NCBI GenBank assembly: GCA_026770585.1
Contig: MU647639.1
Span: 1-15,439, forward strand
Direction: 5' to 3'
Origin: Baffinella frigidus
Lineage: Eukaryota; Cryptophyceae; Cryptomonadales; Baffinellaceae
Length of the DNA stretch: 15,439 nucleotides
Each line of letters begins with the position of its first letter. The stretch's first letter is position 1. The notes beneath the pieces are model-generated. The model worked only from the letters and a program-made list of their open reading frames with translations. It did not search any database and was not told the DNA's origin. Both the position numbers and the translations under genes were made by a program. Positions 7,737 through 15,439 of this stretch are shown piece after piece.

Positions 7737-7830
7737 GTCAAAAAAAATCGACTCAAACCGGTCAATTTTTTTTTCGACTAGTCAAACAAAGAAAAAAAGA
7801 AATTTGACTGGTCAAATAAAAAATCGAGCT
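7737..7830. repeat. AT-rich cluster of GTCAA / TCGACT repeats
   Basis: GTCAA recurs on the plus strand at 7737, 7761, 7781 and 7811. Each copy is followed by an A or T homopolymer tract, and then by (T)CGACT or a variant (TTTGACT, TCGAGCT). The second and third units meet at the palindrome GACTAGTC (7776-7783). TTTGACTGGTCAAA (7803-7816) is a near-perfect inverted repeat. Spacing is irregular (24, 20 and 30 bp). No gene lies here, so it may be a protein-binding array, an origin-type region or a mobile-element end. Confidence 0.65.
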
Positions 7831-7980
7831 GATCGGGGAATGGGCTGCGGGGAGGTGTTTGGCGCCAAGAACACCCACGAAACCCTGCGGCAATGTCTTT
7901 ATGGGTTGATCCAGCACTACGGGAGGGTCAAGTGGCGCTCGTGCCGTGGAAAACTAAAAGTTGGTCCGGGCACCTGCCGA

Positions 7981-8130
7981 GAGGGGGCTGGAGGAGCTGG
8001 GAGGGGACTGAAAAGAGCTGAAAAGAGCTGGGTGGAGCTGAGAGGAGCTGGAAAGAGCTGGGATGAGCTGGGATGAGCTGTGAGGAGCTGGGAGGAGCTG
8101 GAAGAAGCTGTGAGGAGCTGGGATGAGCTG
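7981..8130. repeat. 10-bp GAGCTG minisatellite, about 15 units
   Basis: The plus strand repeats a purine-rich 10-mer of the form RRRRGAGCTG almost in exact register from 7981 to 8130. The variants are GGATGAGCTG, TGAGGAGCTG, GGAGGAGCTG, AAAAGAGCTG and GAAGAAGCTG. Frames open through it on both strands are low-complexity by-products, not genes. Confidence 0.9.
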
Positions 8131-8224
8131 GGCGGCAGACCAGCCCAGCCCGTCCGCAAGTGGACAAGTCTGGGCAGAGACTGTGGGACAATTTGTTTCC
8201 GTATGTGTTTATTACATTCGGTTA

Positions 8225-8304
8225 CTCGAGAGGATGCGTGAGCCTAGTATCTTACACACCACGTCTGTTCGAGAGCATGCATGCGCCTAGTATCCTACCC
8301 ACGT
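8225..8304. repeat. Imperfect direct repeat pair overlapping a gene end
   Basis: Copies at 8225-8264 and 8268-8304 share CTCGAGAG/TTCGAGAG, ATGC, GCCTAGTATC and CCACGT blocks with a few substitutions and small gaps. The right copy covers the stop codon (8297-8295) and last codons of the small basic protein, so the left copy looks like a duplicated gene end. Confidence 0.7.
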
Positions 8305-8588
8305 TTGCCACGGGTCGTGTTTGGCTCTTCCCATTTCCTGGTCTCTTTGTTGTCTTCTTTCTTGCGACGTTCAGGATACGCTGCCTCGGCCTCTTTGAAG
8401 AGATAAGCCTGAACCCTTACGCTTCTCTGCTTGGTGTACTCCTTCTTAATAAAACGAGTTTTCCTGATCCAGAGCTTTACAGATTCCACCGTGGTAACTT
8501 GCAAGTTAGTTGTGCTGGCAAATTTATCCACAATTGTGGTCGAAAAAAACGCACATCTCTTCGGTCGCCCCGTTGAGGCGCGGGCCAT
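8295..8588 (-). CDS. Small basic protein of unknown function (97 aa)
   Basis: ATG 8588 to TAG 8297-8295. I do not recognise the family. The N-terminus has 'RASTGRPKR', similar to the GRP core of an AT-hook, and the rest is Lys/Arg rich with mixed hydrophobics ('VESVKLWIRKTRFIKKEY') and a charged tail 'ERRKKEDNKETRKWEE'. Composition suggests a nucleic-acid-binding or virion-packaged basic protein, which is inference only. It lies 59 nt downstream of the 1752-aa gene stop in the same direction. A plus-strand frame over the same bases (8160-8576) has no ATG start and reads as its shadow. Confidence 0.55.
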   Translation of the reverse strand: MARASTGRPKRCAFFSTTIVDKFASTTNLQVTTVESVKLWIRKTRFIKKEYTKQRSVRVQAYLFKEAEAAYPERRKKEDNKETRKWEEPNTTRGKRG

Positions 8589-8647
8589 TTCGGTCCTCAG
8601 TGGTATTCACAATTCATTTAAGACACCCAACACTTACATTACACACT

Positions 8648-8654
8648 TTAAATA
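8648..8654 (-). promoter_or_regulatory. TATTTAA element overlapping a stop codon
   Basis: TATTTAA on the minus strand uses the TAA stop of the 1752-aa gene as its last three bases and sits 59 nt before the ATG of the 97-aa gene. An identical word lies 30 nt before the 1752-aa gene, so a promoter role is possible, but the distance differs. Confidence 0.25.
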
Positions 8655-11600
8655 CCACCCACCCCCCCTACACTATTATTTTTTGAGACACGTATTTTGG
8701 TGTTTGCAAAGAGCATGGTTGACTTTGCCGTACGGACATCTCCAACACCGTTAGGATATTCAGTATCGGGTGACCGTAAGAGGAGGACTCCTTCATCGCC
8801 TGGTGTCTCCTGCGATTTCGCTTTCCCCATTTTCATGCACACAAAAACTCCCAACCAAACCACAACAGGCACTAACAGACAAACGAAAACGAGAGCCACT
8901 GTGTACCCCACATCCATACCACTAGCACTTGGATCTCTTGGACGTTGAATTTCAGTCACGTATATCTCAATCACAGGTACAACCTTTGAATCAGTGGTTA
9001 TACTGACCCCCTCTGCTGTAATGGCGAGTATGTCGTCGTCGTCTGACGTTTGCATGCGCCGGAAGAGAATTCCCTGTAGCTGCTGCCGATGTGCGTAAAT
9101 CATTTCAGCTGCGTCGTGAGCGACTGCCACAGAACGGAAACCGATTTGAATCAAAAAGTTAGTGTGTGGCGGTGTGGTCGACACTTTCCTCAAAGAAATA
9201 TCACGAGTGGTCACATTAGACCACGGGTCTAGTGCGATGTCATCCACGAACGTGGCTCGAATATGCTTTTCAAGCTCAGTTGACTGGCGCGAGCTGACTG
9301 TATTCAACTTGAGACCGATCGTTACAGACACCACGTATGGTTTGACTTCAGGTATCGTGGGTGCTACTATAAGATTGCCAGTTATAGCCGGTCCCATCGT
9401 CATAAAGCTCAGTGCCGGCGTGGCTTGTAGCAGCGTCTGTAGTTGATCTTGCCACCCCCCCACTCGCGTGTACGAAACCTCAAGTTCGCCACCCTCTTTG
9501 GTGTTGAATTCCGAAGTTTTGAAGCCGGCCCGATCGTCTTGGTAGACTGTCACGACTGCTCGAGTTGCACTGCTTGTTTGTAGAAGCCGACGCGTTGTCG
9601 ATGGCGACGTTTTAAACTCCACAACCACCCGGTCCACGGCGATAAGCAGCACGTCTGCAACGGTCTGTCGCAGATTGTCACGAAATATGCTGTCAGATTC
9701 CATGTCTTCGAGTGGAATATCAAAATCCATCGAGAAAGAGATGGCGGCCCGAGCCTGGGCAATATAATTCCAGTCTTCGGATGGCACATCTTCCATTGTC
9801 ACCAAGGCACCTCGCAGCATGTTGCAGGCTGCAGATCTCTGAACCACCATGTCTGCCGCGCACGTTGATAGTACGAAGTGTGCAATCCCGGGCAATTTAA
9901 TGTGAGGGATGGAACCATTTGACATGGTGTAGTTAGCCATCGCGTTGACAACCGTGTCAGGAATAACACCACTCGCACACACATCTGTGATCTCCTTCAC
10001 CCTCGAAGTAGAAAGTATACTCTTCTCCATGGCAAGACTCATCAAGACACACTCCAACCCATTGATAAAGACGTTGCCAAAGGCGTTGTACATCTCTACT
10101 ATCGCAGTAATGTCCATAGTGGTAAATCTATCATCCTGTAGCAACCTGCGGCCTGCGGCTCCTACTGTGGATGTCGCGGCAAAACCCACCGGGTGCACCC
10201 GGCTCACGAGATCACCAAGGTAACCTCCTCGGCGGGAGAGTTCACCCATAGCCTGTTCGACGTTGCTAGCGTAAATTTGAAATGCGACATCCTTGTGACG
10301 TACTGCCTCAATCTGCATCAACTGGGCGCGGTGGTTCTCATGACCGTTGATGTACATGAGGTTCAAGTCTGGGTTGACATTGGCGTTGGTGGTTTCCAGG
10401 ACACTGTTACCGACGGTATTAGTCACCCCTTCAGGGCTTTGCAGCAAGTGGCGTGAGTTCTCCGCACCGTGTATGTCAAGTGACGATGTGTCAGGTAACG
10501 GTAGGTCAAGTGTCTGTGTCGCCATGTTATCCGCTGAGAGCAGTCGGCGGCGCGCAATGACACCGTCCTTTGTGGTAATTGTTATGATTGCAACAACGAT
10601 GGTCTTGTCACTGATCATGAACGGACTGGACGGGCCCGCGCCACCCATTCGCGATCTCCAGCGATAACCCGGGTCGACGTAAAGGCACCCATACGAACGC
10701 GTCTCAGCCAGAGGGTCTTTACTTCGCGAGCAGGTCCGATCAAAATAATCGGAAGCGAATGTAGTGCTAAATCCGCTGTTTCCGCCTAGAATTGTTTTGG
10801 TAATCCACGTTTTGGCATCCGCTGCGTCAGTAGAGTTTTCTATTGGTTTGTTGCGATAGAAGTACACAGATTTGCGTGCCACTGGCTGTACCTCATTCGC
10901 CACGATGGCACGGCGCCAGAAGCACTTCGTATGCCCAGTGGAGATACCTTGAGTGTCACCAACCTCAGGGCATAAAATGTCTTCACCGAAGTCTGGTGTC
11001 AGTGTGTAGTGCGCCTGTCCATCCCCTCTGGCCACAATGAAACCACTTCCGTCTGCTATCATATTGCGGATACGCTTGTAGTGTGTGTCTTCAAGCCCCA
11101 GGAAGTTGAGGACCAATAGGTTGTCGATATTGTACTTGTACGATTTGGCATATTCATTTGCCATGTATGGGATGGCGTCCAACTCTACTGCGATCGCAGC
11201 CTCAACGTACGAACTTGCCCCCGTGAAATCAACCACCGCTCCTACCTCCAAAGCGGTGACCGTAGTCATGATTCCAACCTCTACACGCGGTAGCGAAGAG
11301 GTGGGTGAGGCTTCTATGAAACTGTTGAGGGTGTCACTCTTCAGGGTATCCGCCACTGACACAAGTGTGTTTCCTGGTATGGCAGTGATCGTCGTCTCTA
11401 CTGCAATCCCTTCTGCTAGCAAACGACAAACGCCCGTTGTTGCCGTGACACTTGTGATTTCAACTTGAGATTGCCGCACGCCCGCAATAATCGCAACTGT
11501 AGAGACGAATTCTTCCCGTAGATCCGCTGTGAACGCTGCCTCAGAGATCACCATTGATATCGTTGTAGTCACGGATTTGATCACGTGGGAACCACACTCT

Positions 11601-13906
11601 GAACCGTCGGTGGTCGACATACCGGTAGGACACGTTATACAATCACCTGTAAGCTTGTTGACACCCAGGCCTTCGGGACATCTAAGGCAGAATGCATTTT
11701 CAGTATTGTCCATTGGGATAGAATTCCTTGTCAGCGGATTAGTGTCGAACTCTTTTACACCCCCAAGCTCTGCGCGCAGCGCCTCAGCGACAAAAAGCAT
11801 CTGCTGCTTCGTCAAAAGAGTGTGCCAGACATACATTGAATGAAAACCGAACGGCTGTTGTCCATTGCGATTGATTTTCATTTGCAGGTCACCCAATAAC
11901 CCATACTTCGGGTTCTGCTGTGTTCCTATGGACCACTGGTCTGTGATGATGTTATGTGGAGCCCCTGCGACACTATTAATACACATAACATGCCAATCCA
12001 TGACTGTTGGTCCCCCCTTCCCAATCTCGGTGGCAAATCTGTTATTATAATCTGTTCTAGCTCTACTTGAGCCAACTGGAGTACTGTCAGGGTTTGGCTG
12101 GTAAGCTCTGCCATCCCAGTAAACCATCGCCCAAGACCCAAACCCATGACCCCACGTATATTTCCCATCCGTATTTGTCAAGAGAAAGGCATTGGCAGTA
12201 GTAGTCGCGCGATCAACCCAGCAAGTAGTCGAGCGCCTTGGTATGGTGACCCCACCCTGCCATTTAAATTTTGTCGAAGCTTCTCCAAAGACAGCAGTGA
12301 CTTTGTTGGTAGCACCCCACCCCGCTTCTGTGCGCAATTCAGCCGTACCCCCGGTCAGAGAAACGCTGCGCGTGCCATCTCTCCCGCGGTCCGGTACGGA
12401 CACCCCGTCAAAATCTGAGAAAATATTCATAACCATCGGTGGATTCAGAGTAAGCATCTTGCGCAGGTTGTACGCACGCATGTCAGTGATTTTTTCGACA
12501 CTTGTAGTCCCTTGGAAGGGTACACCACCGAGCTCCTTGCGCATACCAGCCGTCACAATCTTCATATCTGCGTTGCTAAGTGCAACATCCCACGTGTATA
12601 TTGCAGTCATCCAATGGTCGTGGTCAGGATCGAATCCATATGGGGACACCACAGTACCATCGCCGAAGTCAACCTGGTCACTGACATGATTGGTTGCATC
12701 TGTCCTACCATTTGTAACGCATGTGGTGACCCACTCGTTGAGTACTCTTGTCACTATATGCTGCGAACGTGTGCTCCGGCAAACTGTGTATATGGCAGGC
12801 ATCAGCGTCGATGGAACAGTAATCAACGCCCCAGCAGCCATCCACAGCGAGGTCACTGGGTTCAAATGCGGTAGGCCGTGCTGGACGTAGTCGATGTGTG
12901 GTGGCTGCCACCTCCAGAGGGGCGCTTCCGGATTTGCATATTGACCAGACACCTGCCAATCGGAGATCTGCAACGCTCCGGCATATCCACCATTCTCATT
13001 GTTTATCCCTCCCACTGCAAAACCATACTGAAAGTAGCAAGTGTCGCCAAGGTCGAAAGTATCAATCCACTGTCCCGCACCGATCCGTGTGAGCGTTATC
13101 CAAGGGTCGGTGTCTAGATTACGTGCATAAATTTCATAGGACCTAGGCATTCCCTCAACCCATGGCGCCGAGGCGCCCCCATCTTTACGGAATTGCGAAG
13201 TGGTCATAGTAAAACATAATGGACTTGTGTACGCAAACCAATCTCCTTTGTACACCCCGTTTAGAGAGTCTTGACCCTTATAAAACCCCCCCTTCAGCTG
13301 ATTATTATTAGTAATATAATTCCCCCATTTGAATTGATAGTTACTGGTAGCATGGGGGAAATTGTTGCTGACAGTTGTTGCGTCCATGGACGCGTCGTAC
13401 GACTTCGTACCAGTCTTTCCACTTGCTGTGTTCATACCACTGACCAACGTGTATCCTTGGACCACAGCTCTTGGGACTTCTATGTTGTTCCAACTAGACC
13501 ACCTTATTTTCGAAATACCATTATTGTATGGTGCACCGGAGACCGTCATAGTAGCGCTGCTCGCCCCCCCATCCACTCCTAGTTCGATGTCTGAGTACAC
13601 GATGGTGCGACCCGAATGGGGGGGGTTAATTACCGGAGTGTCCTTGGGTACAAGCGTGGCGATAAATGGGTGGGTATCTTGACCACCCGGTCGCCAAGCT
13701 TGGGAAGCAATCTTGAGTGTTGCTAAGTCAAACCCCTCAGCGATGTTTACACCACTAGGTTGTTTTGTTTCCAAAAACTTCAAGAATGCGTGATTTTGCT
13801 GAACTGACTTGCAAGTGGTGCCACTTGGAGCCGCTGCAATCAATGTGATACTGTTTGTGAGCAGTAGTGTACACACCCATAGAGTCAAGTCTCTGAATGG
13901 GTGCAT
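8648..13906 (-). CDS. Giant multidomain type I surface protein (discoidin-like, concanavalin-like, SEA-like; 1752 aa)
   Basis: The start is ATG 13906 ('MHPFRDLTLWV'), giving a classic signal peptide to about residue 27; a GTG at 13924 would place charged/aromatic residues before it and is not preferred. Residues about 30-325 end in a discoidin-like pattern ('YEIYARN', 'DTCYFQYGFAVGG', 'ISDWQVSGQ'). Residues about 325-715 carry two concanavalin/LamG-like units, each closing with 'W...L(S/T)...M...(G/A)(M/L)R.ELGG'. A Cys-rich 'CLRCPEG..CITCPTG' ephrin-receptor-like motif follows near residue 740. From about 775 on there are SEA-like beta-alpha segments with RRLL(Q/S)-type motifs near 1119, 1153, 1255 and 1442. 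One membrane helix lies near residues 1665-1690, followed by a tail of about 60 residues. A host-binding or virion surface glycoprotein is plausible. No intron is needed. Confidence 0.85.
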   Translation of the reverse strand: MHPFRDLTLWVCTLLLTNSITLIAAAPSGTTCKSVQQNHAFLKFLETKQPSGVNIAEGFDLATLKIASQAWRPGGQDTHPFIATLVPKDTPVINPPHSGRTIVYSDIELGVDGGASSATMTVSGAPYNNGISKIRWSSWNNIEVPRAVVQGYTLVSGMNTASGKTGTKSYDASMDATTVSNNFPHATSNYQFKWGNYITNNNQLKGGFYKGQDSLNGVYKGDWFAYTSPLCFTMTTSQFRKDGGASAPWVEGMPRSYEIYARNLDTDPWITLTRIGAGQWIDTFDLGDTCYFQYGFAVGGINNENGGYAGALQISDWQVSGQYANPEAPLWRWQPPHIDYVQHGLPHLNPVTSLWMAAGALITVPSTLMPAIYTVCRSTRSQHIVTRVLNEWVTTCVTNGRTDATNHVSDQVDFGDGTVVSPYGFDPDHDHWMTAIYTWDVALSNADMKIVTAGMRKELGGVPFQGTTSVEKITDMRAYNLRKMLTLNPPMVMNIFSDFDGVSVPDRGRDGTRSVSLTGGTAELRTEAGWGATNKVTAVFGEASTKFKWQGGVTIPRRSTTCWVDRATTTANAFLLTNTDGKYTWGHGFGSWAMVYWDGRAYQPNPDSTPVGSSRARTDYNNRFATEIGKGGPTVMDWHVMCINSVAGAPHNIITDQWSIGTQQNPKYGLLGDLQMKINRNGQQPFGFHSMYVWHTLLTKQQMLFVAEALRAELGGVKEFDTNPLTRNSIPMDNTENAFCLRCPEGLGVNKLTGDCITCPTGMSTTDGSECGSHVIKSVTTTISMVISEAAFTADLREEFVSTVAIIAGVRQSQVEITSVTATTGVCRLLAEGIAVETTITAIPGNTLVSVADTLKSDTLNSFIEASPTSSLPRVEVGIMTTVTALEVGAVVDFTGASSYVEAAIAVELDAIPYMANEYAKSYKYNIDNLLVLNFLGLEDTHYKRIRNMIADGSGFIVARGDGQAHYTLTPDFGEDILCPEVGDTQGISTGHTKCFWRRAIVANEVQPVARKSVYFYRNKPIENSTDAADAKTWITKTILGGNSGFSTTFASDYFDRTCSRSKDPLAETRSYGCLYVDPGYRWRSRMGGAGPSSPFMISDKTIVVAIITITTKDGVIARRRLLSADNMATQTLDLPLPDTSSLDIHGAENSRHLLQSPEGVTNTVGNSVLETTNANVNPDLNLMYINGHENHRAQLMQIEAVRHKDVAFQIYASNVEQAMGELSRRGGYLGDLVSRVHPVGFAATSTVGAAGRRLLQDDRFTTMDITAIVEMYNAFGNVFINGLECVLMSLAMEKSILSTSRVKEITDVCASGVIPDTVVNAMANYTMSNGSIPHIKLPGIAHFVLSTCAADMVVQRSAACNMLRGALVTMEDVPSEDWNYIAQARAAISFSMDFDIPLEDMESDSIFRDNLRQTVADVLLIAVDRVVVEFKTSPSTTRRLLQTSSATRAVVTVYQDDRAGFKTSEFNTKEGGELEVSYTRVGGWQDQLQTLLQATPALSFMTMGPAITGNLIVAPTIPEVKPYVVSVTIGLKLNTVSSRQSTELEKHIRATFVDDIALDPWSNVTTRDISLRKVSTTPPHTNFLIQIGFRSVAVAHDAAEMIYAHRQQLQGILFRRMQTSDDDDILAITAEGVSITTDSKVVPVIEIYVTEIQRPRDPSASGMDVGYTVALVFVCLLVPVVVWLGVFVCMKMGKAKSQETPGDEGVLLLRSPDTEYPNGVGDVRTAKSTMLFANTKIRVSKNNSVGGVGGI

Positions 13907-13936
13907 CAACCAATACACCTGCACAACTATACTATC

Positions 13937-13943
13937 TTAAATA
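13937..13943 (-). promoter_or_regulatory. TATA-like box (TATTTAA) of the 1752-aa gene
   Basis: TATTTAAG on the minus strand ends 30 nt before ATG 13906, the same spacing as the TATAAAA boxes elsewhere in the window. It supports the ATG start over the GTG at 13924. Confidence 0.45.
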
Positions 13944-13981
13944 ACAAGTGACACGTTGAACAAGTTTACGTGATTCAATCC

Positions 13982-13987
13982 ATTTAT
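13982..13987 (-). terminator. Polyadenylation signal AATAAA
   Basis: AATAAA on the minus strand lies 30 nt beyond the TGA of the Cys-rich gene (14020-14018) and about 40 nt before the TATA-like box of the next gene. Position and exact match support a 3' end signal. Confidence 0.55.
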
Positions 13988-14017
13988 TATATATGGTACA
14001 TTCATGAAAAGCCGACA

Positions 14018-15439
14018 TCAAGCGGCTGGCGCTGGTGCGATCTCGTTGATGAAGCGGTTGACCGTCGTGGTCTGCTCGAGCACGACAGACGATGCGTTGA
14101 CACCATTCACACCCACGGTTGCGGTAACCTTGATGGCGTTGGTAACATCCGTGTATTCGAATTCGACGTCTTGGCACTGTTCTAGCACGGGCCAAGTGGC
14201 CAGGTCGACGGAAAAGAATACGGTGGAGAGATGCTTGTACCCAGTTGAGTCAGTGAGTTCCAAAACGAACTGCAGGTAAAGGTTGTTCACAAGGTCCGAT
14301 CCACTTATGAATCCAGAGGTCGAGGTGGCGAACTCGGTTGGAAATGGCACAAAGAAGTTTTTATCGGCATCAAAGCGACAAAAGTATGGCTTCTGTGCTA
14401 GACAGGATTGATCTGACATGGTATCCAGCGCCGATTTGTCTCCCGTGTAGTAGTAACCAGTGGATGGAACGCACGGGTAACTCCAATCATCGTCACTGAG
14501 ACCAGTGATGGAAGGTTTCCGCGCCCAGCGCAGGGAATCAGGTTTGACAGTTGCCGTACCGGGATACTTACCCGTGTCAAACTGGAAATCCAATTCCATA
14601 TACTGATACTGGTTATTGTTATTTACTGATTTTGCTTGGTGGATCACAATGTCAAGCTGCTGCACAGGGGTGGCTTCTTGTTCCGTTGCGATGGACAAGA
14701 AAATAAATTCAGATTTAAAGTACTCCAACGAGACCTGAGCCGTATTGATGGAAACACTCGAGGTGTACGGCTGCAACGTGACGAACGTCACCCCAATGTA
14801 AAACTCGTATTTCTTCCCTCCATTCCACGGAGGACCACCAACATCCGTTTCACGAGAGCGGGGTTTCATGTACAGGTGGTTCAGGCGCAGTTCGACCTCG
14901 AACATCCCATTCTCCACATTCAGCACCTTGTAAGAGACACCTTCGGGGTAAGTCAACCTATCAAAATACTTCGTGAGTGTCTGTATTTTACTGATGTTGT
15001 AGGTGACGTTTTCGAAGCAGTTGACGGTGCCGTTGACAGAGTTGTAGCTGATACCATCATGATACGTGCCATTGACAGAGTTGATGGTGTATCTCAATAC
15101 ACCCAAGTACTTCGTGAGTTCCTCTACTCTACTGATGTTGGTGGTGATGTTTTCAAAGCAGTCGACGATCTCGTCACAACCCTCTTCCATACAGACTTCA
15201 ACGCAGTTGGGGGAATCGTTACCAACACACTTGGTGCTGCAGTGTTCAGAACAGTTGCTAGTACAATTGACATTCACGCTTTCCCGGATGCTTTCCTAGA
15301 CGGTGACGTTCTCTTTGTAGGGCACATAGTCCATGGATTTAGTACAATCCTCTTCCATACAGACTTCAACGCAGTTGGGGGAATCGTTACCAACACACTT
15401 GGTGCTGCAGTGTTCAGAACAGTTGCTAGTACAATTGAC
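14018..15439 (-). CDS. Cys-rich, glycosylation-rich secreted-type protein (partial at right edge, in-frame TAG)
   Basis: I do not recognise this protein. The open frame 15295-14018 lacks an ATG at its head: its first start-like codon is GTG 15277, and a TAG stands at 15298-15296. Beyond that TAG the same frame runs on, open, to the window edge, so the gene probably begins outside. The N-terminal part has a Cys-rich module ('NCSEHCSTKC', 'NCVEVCMEEGC') present twice. Two diverged 47-residue units ('FENITTNIS', 'FENVTYNIS', each followed by 'LTKY') come next, then a long beta-rich domain ending 'IAPAPAA'. There are many Asn-X-Ser/Thr sites and no C-terminal membrane helix. The TAG may be a splice artefact (GTCACCGTCTAG resembles an acceptor), a nonsense change or a duplication by-product. 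A surface or secreted role is inferred. Confidence 0.6.
14960..15170 (-). repeat. Two diverged 141-bp coding repeats
   Basis: TTCGTGAGT recurs on the plus strand at 14970 and 15111, followed each time by a similar ACTGATGTTG...GTGA(C/T)GTTTTC(G/A)AAGCAGT block. The unit is 141 bp, or 47 codons, inside the Cys-rich gene, and is older than the exact 91-bp copy next to it. Confidence 0.75.
15181..15439. repeat. Exact 91-bp direct duplication with 168-bp offset
   Basis: Positions 15181-15271 and 15349-15439 are identical over 91 bp, ending with ACAATTGAC at the window edge. The offset of 168 bp is 56 codons, so the protein frame is kept between copies. The 77 bp between copies contain the in-frame TAG at 15298-15296. 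Confidence 0.95.

Larger units (their letters stand above)
7630..8294. other. Gene-poor stretch
   Basis: Between the 746-aa gene and the small basic gene I find no convincing coding sequence. It holds the GTCAA cluster, about 130 bp of ordinary sequence (7850-7980) with a short plus-strand frame resembling protein ('THETLRQCLYGLIQHYG') but no supported ends, the minisatellite, and a 40-bp imperfect repeat pair. Confidence 0.5.

Noticed and set aside
7669-8076. Plus-strand open frame through the GTCAA cluster and minisatellite
   Set aside because: It begins at a non-ATG codon and its second half is just the 10-bp repeat in translation (Gly/Ala/Glu/Leu low complexity).
8160-8576. Plus-strand 138-aa open frame
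   Set aside because: No ATG start, and it lies opposite the more protein-like 97-aa minus-strand gene.
13907-13924. GTG start for the giant surface protein
   Set aside because: The ATG at 13906 is correctly spaced from a TATA-like box and gives a cleaner signal peptide.
1-15439. tRNA, rRNA, CRISPR array, insertion sequence
   Set aside because: No cloverleaf, spacer-repeat array, transposase motif or flanking terminal inverted repeats were seen on either strand.

Overview
The window looks like part of a large eukaryotic DNA virus, or a virus-derived island in an algal or protist genome. I base this on dense, mostly minus-strand genes with very short intergenic gaps, TATA boxes about 30-45 nt before start codons, AATAAA-type signals, and long proteins that I cannot place in any cellular family. 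There is also a huge cell-surface-type protein built from discoidin-like, concanavalin-like and SEA-like modules with repeated RRLL(Q/S) motifs, a style I associate with algal secreted proteins. Several genes make sense only if short GT-AG (spliceosomal) introns of about 50-150 nt are removed. The virus lineage cannot be fixed from this sequence. I see no polymerase, terminase, recognisable capsid motif, tRNA, rRNA, CRISPR array or transposase.

Layout from left to right. Positions 1-922 (-) hold a protein resembling the snurportin or capping-enzyme nucleotidyltransferase fold; its 3' exons probably continue off the left edge. Positions 1142-3872 (-) hold an unknown 892-aa protein in two exons joined over a 52-nt intron. 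Its start faces, 81 bp away, a plus-strand gene (3954-4649) for a Lys/Arg/Glu-rich repeat protein interrupted by one in-frame TAG. Positions 4828-7608 (-) hold a second large unknown protein, made of a basic N-terminal exon, an 80-nt intron, an acidic linker plus core exon, and probably further 3' exons down to 4828.

Positions 7630-8290 hold no convincing gene. They contain an AT-rich cluster of GTCAA/TCGACT repeats and a 10-bp GAGCTG minisatellite. A small basic protein follows (8295-8588, -), then the 1752-aa surface protein (8648-13906, -). Last is a truncated Cys- and Asn-glycosylation-rich secreted-type protein (14018 to the right edge, -) carrying an exact 91-bp duplication.

Functionally, the right half encodes likely surface or adhesion proteins. 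The left half encodes nucleus-associated or virion-type proteins whose roles are unknown. Genes in the middle (892-aa and 746-aa proteins) use noticeably more G/C in third codon positions than those at the right end. Several apparent GTG or TTG starts here are artefacts of introns or of a true ATG slightly downstream, so bacterial-style start calling misplaces the 5' ends.
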